Shown: positions 6,673 through 15,657 of the stretch, one piece after another
Position numbering within the stretch: position 1 is the first letter of the stretch
Layout: each line of letters opens with the position of its first letter
Source: a virus
IMG/VR virus record: IMGVR_UViG_3300025102_000063
Location: 1-45,263 of that record
Length of the DNA: 45,263 nucleotides
Reading direction: 5' to 3' (one strand)
Translations under genes and position numbers: made by a program
Notes under the pieces: generated by a model
What the model was told of the DNA's origin: nothing
Databases searched by the model: none
What the model saw: the letters and a program-made list of their open reading frames with translations, nothing else

Positions 6673-8700
6673 GTGATTAAAGAAGATTTTAGAGCAAAAG
6701 AAATAAGAGAGACTTTTGACCGCTGGTCTAATGCCAGGGAAGATTGGGATGTTGCTGCTAGAGAAGATATTGATTTTTATTTAGGTAATCATTTTACTGC
6801 AGAGGAAATGGATGAACTTGCATCTCGAAATCAATCAGCTGTTCCAATGGATAGGCTTTATTCTGCTATTGAACAGTTTAAAGCAATTATAACATCAAAG
6901 CCCCCTAAGTTTTCAGCAGTTGGAAGAGAAGACTCTGATAACAAACTTGCAAATGTTTGGAAAGTAATATTAGAGTATGTTTGGGATATATCTGATGGAA
7001 ACGAACAATTTAAACAAGCGGTCCACGATTACACAGTTACAGGCATGGGCTATTTTTATGCTTATATAGATAAAGAAGCTGATTACGGTAGAGGTGAAGT
7101 TAAATTTAAACACCTTAATCCTTTTAAAGTTTATGTAGACCCAAATTCAAGAGAAAGATATTTTGGAGATGCTTCAGGTATAATGGTATCGCATATAATG
7201 AGCAAATTGCAATTAATTGATGCATATCCTCAACTTGCGCAGCCTATTGAAGAAGACAGTGAAAAAATGGTAATTGACCAAATAGATACTGTTTCTGAAG
7301 AAGATTATCCAGATAATTCAAATAAAAGAACAATGGACTCATTTACTCCTGATGTAGTTAAAGATTATGATTATCAAAATTCGGGTGAAAAATATCGATT
7401 AATTGAATATTATTCTAAAGTAAAAGTTCCATATTATAGATTGTTAGACAGAAGAAACAATCAAGAAAAAATTATACCTCAAGAACAATTTCAAGCTTTA
7501 CAGCAAGATAAACAATTTTTAAATGCAATTGATAAAGGTTTGATTGATTTTGTTGAAGTTCAACAAACAAGAATAAGACAAACGGGTTCGGTTGGACAGG
7601 TTGTTTTATATGATTCTGTTTTAGATACAGATATATATCCTGTTGTCCCAGTTCCTAATATATGGACTAACACACCATATCCAATGAGTGATGTTAGAAA
7701 AAATAAAGATTTTCAAAGGTTCCTCAATAAGGTTGTATCATTAATTACTTCACACGCTCAGGCTAGTTCTGGACTTAAACTTCTTATACCTCAAGGAAGT
7801 GTTCAAGATATTGAAGAACTCGAAAGAGATTGGGCAAATCCGAATGCCACCCTCGAATATGATGCTTCTTTTGGGGAACCGCATTTTCCAGCACCACAAC
7901 CGTTATCTTCTTCAATTATGCAATTACCTGCAATGATTGAAAAATATATTGATTTAAATATGGGAATATTTGAAATGATGCAAGGAAATGCTGAGGCTGC
8001 TCCAAGAACGTCTTCTGCAACTATGATGATGGAAGATTTTGGACAAAGACGCTCTAAGTCTAAACTAAGAGATGTTGAAGGGTCTTTAAAAAGAATTGGT
8101 AGAGTAGTTTATAATTTATCTAAATCTCATTACAATTTTCAAAAAACATTTAAAATTGCGCAACCTAATAATGACATAAATGAATATACAGTTAATAAAA
8201 GATTATATGATGATAAATCAAAACAATTAATGGAAATTGAAAATGAAGTATCAGTAGGCCAATTTGATATACGTGTAATTGGCAATTCTACAATGCCTTC
8301 AAATAAATGGGGTGAATGGGAAATATATATGCAAGCTTATCAATCTGGACTTATTGATAAAGTGGAAGCACTTAAGAAAACAGACATATTTGATAAGGAG
8401 GGTGTATTGTCAAGAACAGACCAAATACAGCAGTTACAACAAGCATTAGGACAAGCACAAAACCAAATTAAGAAAGTGTCAGGCGACTTACAAACTGCAC
8501 ATAGAGAATCTATACAAGCACGTAAGCGTACTGAGGTAGAAAAATTCAAGGCAGAGCTAAGCAAAGATTCTTCAACTAGAAAAGCTGAAGATAGGCTCTC
8601 CGTTGGTAGACTAAAAGATGCGGTCAAACTTGAGTCAGAGAAATTACGTTTAGGTAGTCAAGCTCAATTACGACAAGAGAAATCGCAAAAGGAGAAGTAA
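6673..8700 (+). CDS. Portal protein
   Basis: The 675-residue protein forms the dodecameric ring at the capsid vertex through which DNA passes. Evidence is its position between TerL and the scaffold and capsid genes, and its portal-like sequence. This includes an N-terminal helical region with AAREDIDFYLGNHF, then NPFKVYVDPNSR near residue 155 and VPVPNIWTNTPYPMSD near 325, a pattern typical of podovirus-type portals. The last 120 residues are a long charged coiled coil, fitting a barrel or a scaffold-binding tail. The start is taken as the GTG at 6673 because there is an in-frame stop shortly upstream. It has no clear ribosome binding site, so start confidence is lower than product confidence. 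Confidence 0.88.
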   Translation: MIKEDFRAKEIRETFDRWSNAREDWDVAAREDIDFYLGNHFTAEEMDELASRNQSAVPMDRLYSAIEQFKAIITSKPPKFSAVGREDSDNKLANVWKVILEYVWDISDGNEQFKQAVHDYTVTGMGYFYAYIDKEADYGRGEVKFKHLNPFKVYVDPNSRERYFGDASGIMVSHIMSKLQLIDAYPQLAQPIEEDSEKMVIDQIDTVSEEDYPDNSNKRTMDSFTPDVVKDYDYQNSGEKYRLIEYYSKVKVPYYRLLDRRNNQEKIIPQEQFQALQQDKQFLNAIDKGLIDFVEVQQTRIRQTGSVGQVVLYDSVLDTDIYPVVPVPNIWTNTPYPMSDVRKNKDFQRFLNKVVSLITSHAQASSGLKLLIPQGSVQDIEELERDWANPNATLEYDASFGEPHFPAPQPLSSSIMQLPAMIEKYIDLNMGIFEMMQGNAEAAPRTSSATMMMEDFGQRRSKSKLRDVEGSLKRIGRVVYNLSKSHYNFQKTFKIAQPNNDINEYTVNKRLYDDKSKQLMEIENEVSVGQFDIRVIGNSTMPSNKWGEWEIYMQAYQSGLIDKVEALKKTDIFDKEGVLSRTDQIQQLQQALGQAQNQIKKVSGDLQTAHRESIQARKRTEVEKFKAELSKDSSTRKAEDRLSVGRLKDAVKLESEKLRLGSQAQLRQEKSQKEK

Positions 8701-8701
8701 G

Positions 8702-9442
8702 ATGACAGACGCATATGAAAACGAGAATCTTCCAGAGGGAGGTCAACCCGTTGATAATGTAGGGCAAGATGAAGGACAAACAGTAGCAGAGAGTTCTGGA
8801 CAGAATTTGGAAGAACAGGTCAAGTATTTCCAATCTGAAAAGGATAAACTCGCTAATGAAAATCAGAATCTAAAAAAATACGAAGCGATTGGGAAGTTAC
8901 TCCAAGGAAGACCAGATATTGCAAACACAGTTGCAAGCATGGTTCAAGGTGGAAATAATGGACAACCCGTTGGCCCGCAACGCATTGAATTAGAAAAAGA
9001 TGAATTTGACCCATGGGAAGCCTATAATGACCCTAAATCTAAATCGTATAAGTTCAGACAGCAAGAGCTACAGGATAGTATTGGACAGGCAGTAAATCAA
9101 AGGATGGCAGGTGTAATGAAACAACAAGGAGTTCAACAATTAAAGGGCAACCTTTTACAGCAAGGATTAACTCCTGCTGAAGTTGATTCTTTTATGAATT
9201 TTGCATCAAAAAATCCTGGAGAGTATGGCGTGGAAGGTGCTGTTAAAATGTGGAAAGCTGTTATGAACGAAGGCCAAGGCACAGTTACAGCAGATAACCC
9301 ACTTGACAATGTTCGACAAACGCAACAAGCCCCAACACCTGGTGGCATATTGCAAGGTCAACAACCTCAAGTTAAAAGCGGACAGGATGAAATGTGGGAT
9401 AATATTGTAAGTGCTGGCAGCCGAACTAACGTATTAAAATAA
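8702..9442 (+). CDS. Scaffold-like capsid assembly protein
   Basis: The 246-residue acidic, Gln/Glu/Gly-rich protein lies between portal and major capsid, the usual place of the scaffold. It has an N-terminal disordered acidic part, a coiled coil near residues 38-60 (KYFQSEKDKLANENQNLK), and a helical C-terminal half. It starts two bases after the portal stop with AGGAGAAGTAAG. No protease motif is visible. A scaffolding role is inferred from position and composition. Confidence 0.75.
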   Translation: MTDAYENENLPEGGQPVDNVGQDEGQTVAESSGQNLEEQVKYFQSEKDKLANENQNLKKYEAIGKLLQGRPDIANTVASMVQGGNNGQPVGPQRIELEKDEFDPWEAYNDPKSKSYKFRQQELQDSIGQAVNQRMAGVMKQQGVQQLKGNLLQQGLTPAEVDSFMNFASKNPGEYGVEGAVKMWKAVMNEGQGTVTADNPLDNVRQTQQAPTPGGILQGQQPQVKSGQDEMWDNIVSAGSRTNVLK

Positions 9443-9462
9443 AATAACTAAGGAGAATAATA

Positions 9463-10809
9463 ATGGCTACTTATAATAGTGGACAAGTAAAATTTGGAAC
9501 TCCTGGTGTAAGTAATACTGATTTTCACACACGAAGATTATTTGACTTTAGCGATAGGGTCGCAGAACTGTCACCAGAAGAATCTCCATTTTTTGTTTAC
9601 TTGTCAAAAGTTGCAAAAGTACCAACATCAGACTCTCAGTTCCGTTTTTTAGAAGACAGAACAAAAGTATCAATGACAGATAGAAGTTTCTTACTTAAAG
9701 GTGGTATAACATTAGTTGCCGAAGGAAGTGACGATACTATGGTTTTTGATACAGCTGGAGGAGATGGTGTTGATTGGTTAATTCCTGGAATGGTTGTTGC
9801 TATTGGCGATGTCGATGGTAATAGCGTTCCAACAACAGCAAATGTAAGAATAAATAGCGTTGACAATTCGTCAAGTGCTACACAGACTTCAGTTACATGT
9901 ACAGTTATTTCACATGTAGCAACTACAAGCACTCTTGCATTAGCAGATGACTCAAAATGTACTGTAATAGGTACATCTTTCCAAGAAGGTTCAGGTGCTC
10001 CTGATGTATGGTCTCAAAAGCTTGATAACGATTATGGGTTTACTCAAATCTTTAAAACAGCTTGTGAAATGTCTAATACAGCAAGAGCTACAGTGTATCG
10101 TGGATATGCTGATGAATGGTCACGAATATGGAATCTTAAATTAAGAGAACATAAAGTGGACATTGAAAGAGCAATGCTTTTTGGTCAAAAAGGTTCTGCA
10201 GGTGGCATACAGTACTCTGATGGTATTGTTGGCATGACAATTGCAGAAGGCTACGGAAACATTACTAATGATGGTTCACAATTATCATATAATGAAGGTG
10301 TTCCATATTACAAGTCTAATACAGCTGCAGAATGGTCATATGATGATATGCTTTCTGATTTTGAAGTAATTTTTGACCCTGCAAGGGGTGGAGGTTCTTC
10401 TAAATTAGCATTAGCTTCGTTGCCTGTAATATCACACTTTAATAAAGTTGGTGATGGTGGTTTTATAGATGGCTCTTTACTTAATTCAACTGGAGCTGCT
10501 TACAATCATAATGCAAGCAAAGGTGCTTTTGGGCATTTAATTACTAAAATAGATACTATTCATGGTGACGTATCTCTTGTTAAAGAACCTTTATTTAGAG
10601 GTTTTGCAGCAGGATTTATGCAAATGGTTGATTTAGACCATGTATCATATAGGCCTCTAGTTGGTAATGGTGTCAACAGAGACACTTCAATCACAACAAA
10701 TGTGCAACAAGCAGATGAAGATTTACGAAAAGATATGATTCTTACAGAAGCAGGTCTTGAAGTAACTCTTCCTGAAACACATGCGTTGATTAACTTGGAG
10801 GGTGTGTAG
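9463..10809 (+). CDS. Major capsid protein
   Basis: This 448-residue protein follows the scaffold after 20 bases with AAGGAGAATAATA before the ATG. The N-terminal LFDFSDRVAELSPEESPFFVYLSKV and the central YGFTQIFKTACEMSNTARA with a following helix are typical of HK97-fold capsid proteins, as is the basic, aromatic core. An inserted beta-rich segment at about residues 90-175 (Ser/Thr/Val-rich) may be a surface domain. High expression is suggested by the strong site and position. No N-terminal cleavage site is evident. Confidence 0.85.
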   Translation: MATYNSGQVKFGTPGVSNTDFHTRRLFDFSDRVAELSPEESPFFVYLSKVAKVPTSDSQFRFLEDRTKVSMTDRSFLLKGGITLVAEGSDDTMVFDTAGGDGVDWLIPGMVVAIGDVDGNSVPTTANVRINSVDNSSSATQTSVTCTVISHVATTSTLALADDSKCTVIGTSFQEGSGAPDVWSQKLDNDYGFTQIFKTACEMSNTARATVYRGYADEWSRIWNLKLREHKVDIERAMLFGQKGSAGGIQYSDGIVGMTIAEGYGNITNDGSQLSYNEGVPYYKSNTAAEWSYDDMLSDFEVIFDPARGGGSSKLALASLPVISHFNKVGDGGFIDGSLLNSTGAAYNHNASKGAFGHLITKIDTIHGDVSLVKEPLFRGFAAGFMQMVDLDHVSYRPLVGNGVNRDTSITTNVQQADEDLRKDMILTEAGLEVTLPETHALINLEGV

Positions 10810-10810
10810 A

Positions 10811-11314
10811 ATGAGAAGTGATATATTAAATGCAAATAGTAATGCGTATGCATTGGCATCAGGTGAAAATTTAGTAAAAATTAAATCTAAATCTGTTCGC
10901 CATGGTGACGCAGCTGCTACAATTGCTTCAGGTGCTATATCGGTACCAGCAGGTTCAATTATTACAAGGTTAACTTGTATTGTTGAAGAAGCTCTTGCTC
11001 AAGCAAGTGGTAATGTAGGAGTTAGCGCAGGTACAGCAGCAGCAGGAACTCAGTTTACTGGAACTCTTGATGCTGATTCATTAGAAGCAAGCTCTACATC
11101 TGTAGCCGCTGGAATCGGAACATCAACAGATGATGTTTTGACAGCAGGTTTGGGTGGAACTGCTATAATGGGGCCTTTAGCTGCTGCATACAGAGCAGCA
11201 GATACTGACGTACATTTTACTGCAACTTCAAGTGGTGGTAATTTTACTGCAGACACAGGTGTCTTGCGATTTATCGTAGAGTATATAGAGCTTGACGATT
11301 CATACGTTTCGTAA
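10811..11314 (+). CDS. Capsid decoration-like protein
   Basis: I place the start at the ATG at 10811 (167 residues). GGAGGG at 10797-10802 is ideally spaced for it, whereas the in-frame GTG at 10802 overlaps that site. The product is Ala/Gly/Ser/Thr-rich and probably all beta, ending in a conserved-looking FIVEYIELDDSYVS. A small beta protein directly after the major capsid gene is usually a decoration or cement protein. I recognise no specific family. Confidence 0.65.
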   Translation: MRSDILNANSNAYALASGENLVKIKSKSVRHGDAAATIASGAISVPAGSIITRLTCIVEEALAQASGNVGVSAGTAAAGTQFTGTLDADSLEASSTSVAAGIGTSTDDVLTAGLGGTAIMGPLAAAYRAADTDVHFTATSSGGNFTADTGVLRFIVEYIELDDSYVS

Positions 11315-11351
11315 ACCAAAGCAATAAGGTTTAATAGTTTTGTAGAACTAT

Positions 11352-11379
11352 GGGGTAAGTCGTATAAAGGGCTTACCCC
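11352..11379 (+). promoter_or_regulatory. Perfect 8-pair hairpin between virion genes
   Basis: GGGGTAAG (11352-11359) pairs exactly with CTTACCCC (11372-11379) around a 12-base loop, in the 105-base gap after the decoration-like gene. No run of T follows, so it is not a classical terminator. It may be a partial terminator, a processing site or a 3'-end stabiliser that sets capsid mRNA levels. Confidence 0.5.
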
Positions 11380-11419
11380 CAATCTACTAAGAATTTTATA
11401 ACATTTAACAGGAGAAAAT

Positions 11420-11647
11420 ATGGCAGCATATGGTGATTCAAATACCAAAGTAAAAACTTTTATTCACGATGCAAATGAAGGAGCTCAAGACGGAAGTACA
11501 GGTACTATAGCAAGAGATGTTCAAGATTATATTGCAGCATTAGACGATGCAAATAATATTGTTGTTTCTGTTAGTCATTGTTCTTTACGTGGAGACAAAA
11601 TACTTACAATGGTTGTGGCTATGAACTATAATATACCAACCTCATAA
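11420..11647 (+). CDS. Small unknown virion-arm protein
   Basis: The 75-residue product starts with a strong AGGAGAAAAT site after the hairpin gap. It looks like a short alpha/beta protein (VQDYIAALDDANNIVVSVSH, then KILTMVVAMNY). No family is recognised. It overlaps the next gene by TAATG, so it belongs with the small head genes that follow. Confidence 0.65.
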   Translation: MAAYGDSNTKVKTFIHDANEGAQDGSTGTIARDVQDYIAALDDANNIVVSVSHCSLRGDKILTMVVAMNYNIPTS

Positions 11648-12072
11648 TGGCTAAGAAAAAAGGATTATGGGCGAATATACACGCTAAACGTAAGCGTGGG
11701 GAAAAACCTGCTAGGCCTGGTGAAGAAGGATATCCTAAGACACTTGACATTAAAAAGTATAAAAAAGGTGGACCTGTTAAGGGTTCTGTTGCTGATTTAA
11801 AACAAATAGCAAAAGAATTAGTTAAAGCATCAAAGATGCACAAAGGTCAATCTGAAAGAGTATTAAAGCATGCTGAGTCAATGAAAATGGAAGATGGTGG
11901 AAAAATGTACGGACCATCACATAACAATGGAGGCATTGATATTAATGTGGAAGGCGGAGAGTATGTAATTAAAGAAAAGTCAGTCAATCCTAAGACGGAG
12001 GCTGTTTTGGAATATATCAACGAATATGGTAAATTACCAGTGCAAGATGCACGTAAAAGGGGGAAGAAATAA
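11647..12072 (+). CDS. Basic virion protein with GPSHxxGGI-GGEYVI motif
   Basis: This 141-residue protein starts with a very basic segment (MAKKKGLWANIHAKRKRGEK) and a helical middle. Its C-terminal half carries MYGPSHNNGGIDI then VEGGEYVIKEKSVN. That GPSH...GGI...GGEYVI pattern recurs in phage virion proteins known to me, without an assigned function. It also has GGPVKG near residue 40, part of the GG-x-V theme shared with its neighbours. Both ends overlap adjacent genes by a few bases. The basic N-terminus could bind DNA or the capsid interior. Confidence 0.75.
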   Translation: MAKKKGLWANIHAKRKRGEKPARPGEEGYPKTLDIKKYKKGGPVKGSVADLKQIAKELVKASKMHKGQSERVLKHAESMKMEDGGKMYGPSHNNGGIDINVEGGEYVIKEKSVNPKTEAVLEYINEYGKLPVQDARKRGKK

Positions 12073-12416
12073 TGCCAAAAGTAGGAAAAGGAAACAAAGC
12101 AGTAAATTATCCATATTCTGAAAAAGGAATTAAGGATGCTATGGCTCACGCAAAAAGAACAGGCGAGTCTGTAGAAATGGAAAGTGGAGGAATGATACCT
12201 CAGTATGGACATGGTGGAATGGTTAAACCTATGATGCCAATGTATGGACACGGTGGAATGGTTAAGCCAATGATGCCAATGTATAAACATGGTGGGAAAG
12301 TAATGCCTAAATATGCAGGTGGCGGAATGGTTATGAGTCCAGCTCAAAAAATAGCAATGGCTAGTAGAATTGCTAAAATGATGCATGGTGGAAAAGTTAA
12401 GAAAAAAGGTAAATAA
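12072..12416 (+). CDS. HGGMV-repeat protein
   Basis: The 114-residue protein contains a tandem repeat of about 13 residues, MPMYGHGGMVKPM, with related HGGKV and GGGMV copies, and ends HGGKVKKKGK. It has no acidic C-terminus and is very rich in G, M, K and H. Similar Gly-Met repeat proteins occur, to my knowledge, next to capsid genes of marine phages with no known role. The repeat is also visible in the DNA at about 12201-12300. It overlaps both neighbours at start-stop junctions. Confidence 0.75.
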   Translation: MPKVGKGNKAVNYPYSEKGIKDAMAHAKRTGESVEMESGGMIPQYGHGGMVKPMMPMYGHGGMVKPMMPMYKHGGKVMPKYAGGGMVMSPAQKIAMASRIAKMMHGGKVKKKGK

Positions 12417-12640
12417 TGGTAAAAAAAGATAATTATCCAACATATGATGCGGGTGGGCGAGTTAAAAAAATTGCTAATAAAGATTTAAAATATAGTGGAC
12501 ATAACCCAGGTTATCAAAAATATTTAGATAAACAAGATTTTGGAACAGCATTTTCACTTGCAGAAAAAAGATATGACAAATTTAAATGGCGTGGAAAAGT
12601 TTATACTACAGAAACTAAAGACCAAAAAAAGAAGAAGTGA
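12416..12640 (+). CDS. Small basic virion-arm protein with FKWRGKVYTT motif
   Basis: This 74-residue product has AGGRVKK at the N-terminus, again the GG-x-V theme, and a C-terminal FGTAFSLAEKRYDKFKWRGKVYTTE. The phrase F-x-W-x-G-K-x-Y-T-T recurs in small phage proteins I have seen near head genes. Function is unknown. It ends in a Lys run and overlaps the following start by one base. Confidence 0.7.
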   Translation: MVKKDNYPTYDAGGRVKKIANKDLKYSGHNPGYQKYLDKQDFGTAFSLAEKRYDKFKWRGKVYTTETKDQKKKK

Positions 12641-12825
12641 TGCTAAGAAAAATATTTATATACGATGACAACACAGGAAAGGTTGTTGAAGCCAATCAAG
12701 CACCATCAAAACGTAATAATACAAAAGACCATGTTAACATGAGAACAACGTGGAGCTCTCAAACAAAAGTTGAATTTAGTCAAACAACAATTGACCAAGA
12801 TATTGCTGATAGGAATGCTAGATAA
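12640..12825 (+). CDS. Small unknown protein
   Basis: The start is taken at the ATG at 12640 (61 residues), in a TGATG overlap with the previous stop; a GTG one codon earlier is possible. The product is polar with one short beta-like opening (LRKIFIYDDNTGKVVEA) and Asn/Gln-rich remainder. No family is recognised. It ends at the start codon of the connector-like gene. Confidence 0.55.
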   Translation: MLRKIFIYDDNTGKVVEANQAPSKRNNTKDHVNMRTTWSSQTKVEFSQTTIDQDIADRNAR

Positions 12826-13430
12826 TGGCAACATTAAGCGCACAAATACAAGCATTAGCTGGAACTAATATAACTGAAACAGAATTAGACCAATGGTGTG
12901 AAGATGGAGTAAGAGAGCTTGTCAACATGTTTCCTCAAGAACTAAAAAATATGTGTTATACTAAAAACACATTTACTTCTGCCGCTGCAGGTTCCGAAGC
13001 AGAAACTATAGCTTCAAAACATATTGGAAGTGTTTATGCTGGAACTGTAAAATGTAGAGAAATAGACCCTAAAGATAAATATAAAGCAGCTGACTCAAGT
13101 AGTATGCATTTTGCAACTGCAACTGACCCCGTATATTATGTCGAAGGTGGTAAGCTAAATATTCTTCCAGCATCATCATCTGGCATATATTATTTAATTG
13201 CAGACCCGTCAATAAATGCGGATGGAGTAAGTGCTATAGATAATTTTCCAAACGAAGCTGAATATCTTGTTGTTATGTACGCTGCAATAAAAAACCTAGA
13301 GCATTTATCTGTAGATGAAGAGGACCCTGAATTATATTTACCTATAATACAAAATTTAAAACAAGATTATGCTCAAGGTATTCAGGCACTAGGGCTTGTG
13401 CAAGCTCAACCTCAACAAGGAGCTGGATAA
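12825..13430 (+). CDS. Head-tail connector-like protein
   Basis: The 201-residue protein begins ATLSAQIQALAGTNITETELDQWCEDGVRELVNMFP. This helical opening is common in a phage family found downstream of capsid genes in uncultured marine phages. Its C-terminal half has a helix bundle (EYLVVMYAAIKNLEHLS) like ring-forming adaptor proteins. With the next two genes it likely forms the adaptor between portal and tail. The adaptor role is inferred from position and fold type, not from a decisive motif. Confidence 0.6.
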   Translation: MATLSAQIQALAGTNITETELDQWCEDGVRELVNMFPQELKNMCYTKNTFTSAAAGSEAETIASKHIGSVYAGTVKCREIDPKDKYKAADSSSMHFATATDPVYYVEGGKLNILPASSSGIYYLIADPSINADGVSAIDNFPNEAEYLVVMYAAIKNLEHLSVDEEDPELYLPIIQNLKQDYAQGIQALGLVQAQPQQGAG

Positions 13431-13735
13431 TGACAGTTAAAAATATAATAGAACAAATAGAACAACTTTTTGGGCAACAATCAGAAAAATTAATGTTACA
13501 ATTGCTTAATGATGCTTTAACCGAAATTAGCGGAGAGGTTCAGCATTACACAAGAACATCTAAAACAGATTTAGTTACACATCAAAGATGGTACGAATTA
13601 GATAATAAAATGATAGATATTGTTAGAGTTGAGATAAAAGATTCAAATGACAGATATGTTATGATACCAAAGCTAGCAGACCCTCATAAACTATTAAGAG
13701 GTGATACAGACGAAACAGCGGAGTCTTTAACTTAA
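13430..13735 (+). CDS. Small adaptor-like protein
   Basis: This 101-residue protein overlaps both neighbours by TAATG. It has an N-terminal helix pair and a beta segment, RWYELDNKMIDIVRVEIKD. The WYELP-like pattern followed by I-x-I-x-R-V resembles podovirus adaptor proteins placed between portal and tail hub. The sequence is short and the assignment is tentative. Confidence 0.55.
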   Translation: MTVKNIIEQIEQLFGQQSEKLMLQLLNDALTEISGEVQHYTRTSKTDLVTHQRWYELDNKMIDIVRVEIKDSNDRYVMIPKLADPHKLLRGDTDETAESLT

Positions 13736-14133
13736 TGGCAACAGATAAAAGAACATATCCAAATTCATATTTTTCATGGTATAATGATGATGACAGGTTG
13801 GCAATTTTGTGCGAACAAACATCATCTTCTTCAGGAGAAAAAACAAGAGAAAGATACGACTCCTATCAAGGAAGCTCTGTAAGTAACGGAATAAGAATTA
13901 CATATCATTCTAAGTACGAAACAGCATCAGCAGTAACAGAAGACTTAAAATCAGACTTAGGAGTTGATTCAGGTCTTCATAAATATGTTTTAGACTATAT
14001 AAAATGCAGAATGTATGAAAATATAGGAAATCTTCAGAATGCTCAGTATCATATGCAAATGTATCAAAGAGGAATTAAAAGGTGGCCACATAGAAAATCT
14101 GGAGTAAGGTTTCTATCTGTGCCAAAAATATAG
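13735..14133 (+). CDS. Connector or tail-completion protein
   Basis: The 132-residue product follows the adaptor-like genes by TAATG overlap. It combines an N-terminal YPNSYFSWYNDDDRLAILC segment and beta region with C-terminal helices (LHKYVLDYIKCRMYENIG, then AQYHMQMYQRGIKRWP). That helical tail is typical of phage head-tail joining proteins in which the last helices pack in a ring. Assignment is from context and general pattern. Confidence 0.5.
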   Translation: MATDKRTYPNSYFSWYNDDDRLAILCEQTSSSSGEKTRERYDSYQGSSVSNGIRITYHSKYETASAVTEDLKSDLGVDSGLHKYVLDYIKCRMYENIGNLQNAQYHMQMYQRGIKRWPHRKSGVRFLSVPKI

Positions 14134-14142
14134 GAGCAGTAA

Positions 14143-15465
14143 ATGGCAACAAATTGGGTTGACGAAGTATTATCAGGAGCTACATCAACAGGAAGTAAAA
14201 CTATTAGTTTGGCTAATGACCAGGCTTTATCTGTTGCAAATACAAGCTCTGAAAATTTATTCACAGTAACATCAGACACATCAAATGGTGGCTTTACATC
14301 AATATTAGGAATTGAGGGCCAAGAAGCTATTTTATTTTTAGGGGCAGACAATGCAGACGATGCAGGAGATGTGTGGCAGATACAAGCAGATGCTTCAGGA
14401 AATTTAAAGATTGGAAATAGAACAGTTGGCACAGGAAGTCCAGAAAGAGGCAATACTATAGTAGATGCAATAACTATTGATTCAAGCAGAAATATAAGTG
14501 TTGGTGTTGATGATACAGGCTATGATGTAAAGTTCTTTGGAGCAACATCTGGTCAATATATGTTATGGGACGAGAGTGCTGATGAATTAGTCTTGACAGG
14601 AGATAGTAAATTATCTTTCCATGATGCTGCTGGTGGGGAAAATATTATAGCAACATCAGATGGACATTTAGAAATAAATGCAGGAACAACTTTAGATATA
14701 ACAGCCCCAACAGTAGATGTGAATGTTGCAACTGAATTAAATATTGATGGAAATGTAGATTTAAATGGAGCACTTGATGTTTCTGGAGCACTAACAGGAA
14801 CCGCACTAACTGTTGACAATGTTATTGTTAATGGTACCACTATAGGGCACACAGATGATACAGACTTATTAACTGTGGCTGATGGAAGTTTGACTATTGC
14901 AGGAGATTTAATTGTTGCGGGAGGAGTTACAAGCGGAACTTCTTCTTCTGTTCACTCAATTCATGTTAGTGATGGGAGCACATCTTCTATGAACATGGGA
15001 AATGAAGCAGAAATCGTTATTACTGACGATGGGATTCCAAGAATTTATTTTGAAGATACTGGTGAAGGCACTAACGATAAGCTTATGGCAATTGCAAACT
15101 ATCATGAAAATTTTGTCGTACAGTCTCTTGTTGACGATGGAGAGTCTTATGACACTGAAAGCATATTGGTATGTAATAGAGATGGAAGAGTTGGCATTGG
15201 AACAAGAACATTTGATAGTAGTGCTGTTAATTATCTAACTATATTAAATGGAACTGAGCCAAGCGCACATACTGACAATCAAATATATATTGGGTCAAAA
15301 GATTCTGCTGGAACTGGGACAGACACCTCAGCTACATTAGCATTATTTTGTGAGGAAAATGTTGATGCGACAGCAATGGCATCAGACCCTTCAAGTACAT
15401 TTACACACAGATTTCCAATCTGGATAAACGGAACAGCCTACTGGATTGCATTAGACCCAGTATAA
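14143..15465 (+). CDS. Fibre-like structural protein 1
   Basis: This 440-residue Ser/Thr/Asp/Gly-rich protein is composed of short beta repeats such as ILGIEGQEAILFLGADNADD, HLEINAGTTLDI and LNIDGNVDLNGALDVSGALTG. The alternation is typical of trimeric beta-helical fibres or spikes. The C-terminal 60 residues are less repetitive and end RFPIWINGTAYWIALDPV. It likely contributes to host attachment. A second protein with a related repeat style is encoded at 21209. The start has a GGAGCAGTAA site. Confidence 0.7.
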   Translation: MATNWVDEVLSGATSTGSKTISLANDQALSVANTSSENLFTVTSDTSNGGFTSILGIEGQEAILFLGADNADDAGDVWQIQADASGNLKIGNRTVGTGSPERGNTIVDAITIDSSRNISVGVDDTGYDVKFFGATSGQYMLWDESADELVLTGDSKLSFHDAAGGENIIATSDGHLEINAGTTLDITAPTVDVNVATELNIDGNVDLNGALDVSGALTGTALTVDNVIVNGTTIGHTDDTDLLTVADGSLTIAGDLIVAGGVTSGTSSSVHSIHVSDGSTSSMNMGNEAEIVITDDGIPRIYFEDTGEGTNDKLMAIANYHENFVVQSLVDDGESYDTESILVCNRDGRVGIGTRTFDSSAVNYLTILNGTEPSAHTDNQIYIGSKDSAGTGTDTSATLALFCEENVDATAMASDPSSTFTHRFPIWINGTAYWIALDPV

Positions 15466-15477
15466 TAAGGAGAAAAA

Positions 15478-15657
15478 ATGGCAGAAAAAATAGACGATAG
15501 ATTAAAAGATGAGGTTAAATCTTATAATGTATTAAATACAAAAAAGTCTCAAATGGAAAAAGAGCTTGGGGCAATTAATCAAGAAATGCTTAAAATACTT
15601 GGTAAAGTTGAATTATTGCAAGATATGAATAAGCCAGAAGAAAAAAAGAAAAAATAA
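15478..15657 (+). CDS. Small coiled-coil protein
   Basis: This 59-residue ORF starts at ATG 15478 with AAGGAGAAAAA upstream. The product is almost wholly helical and charged (DEVKSYNVLNTKKSQMEKEL, then MLKILGKVELLQDM) and ends in a Lys run. It overlaps the next small gene by TAATG. It might partner the following membrane protein as a lysis accessory, but that is only inference from adjacency. Confidence 0.65.
   Translation: MAEKIDDRLKDEVKSYNVLNTKKSQMEKELGAINQEMLKILGKVELLQDMNKPEEKKKK

Noticed and set aside
9636-9932. Minus-strand ORF inside the major capsid gene
   Set aside because: Shadow of the coding strand; Ser/Thr-rich, typical of reverse frames, and no start signals.
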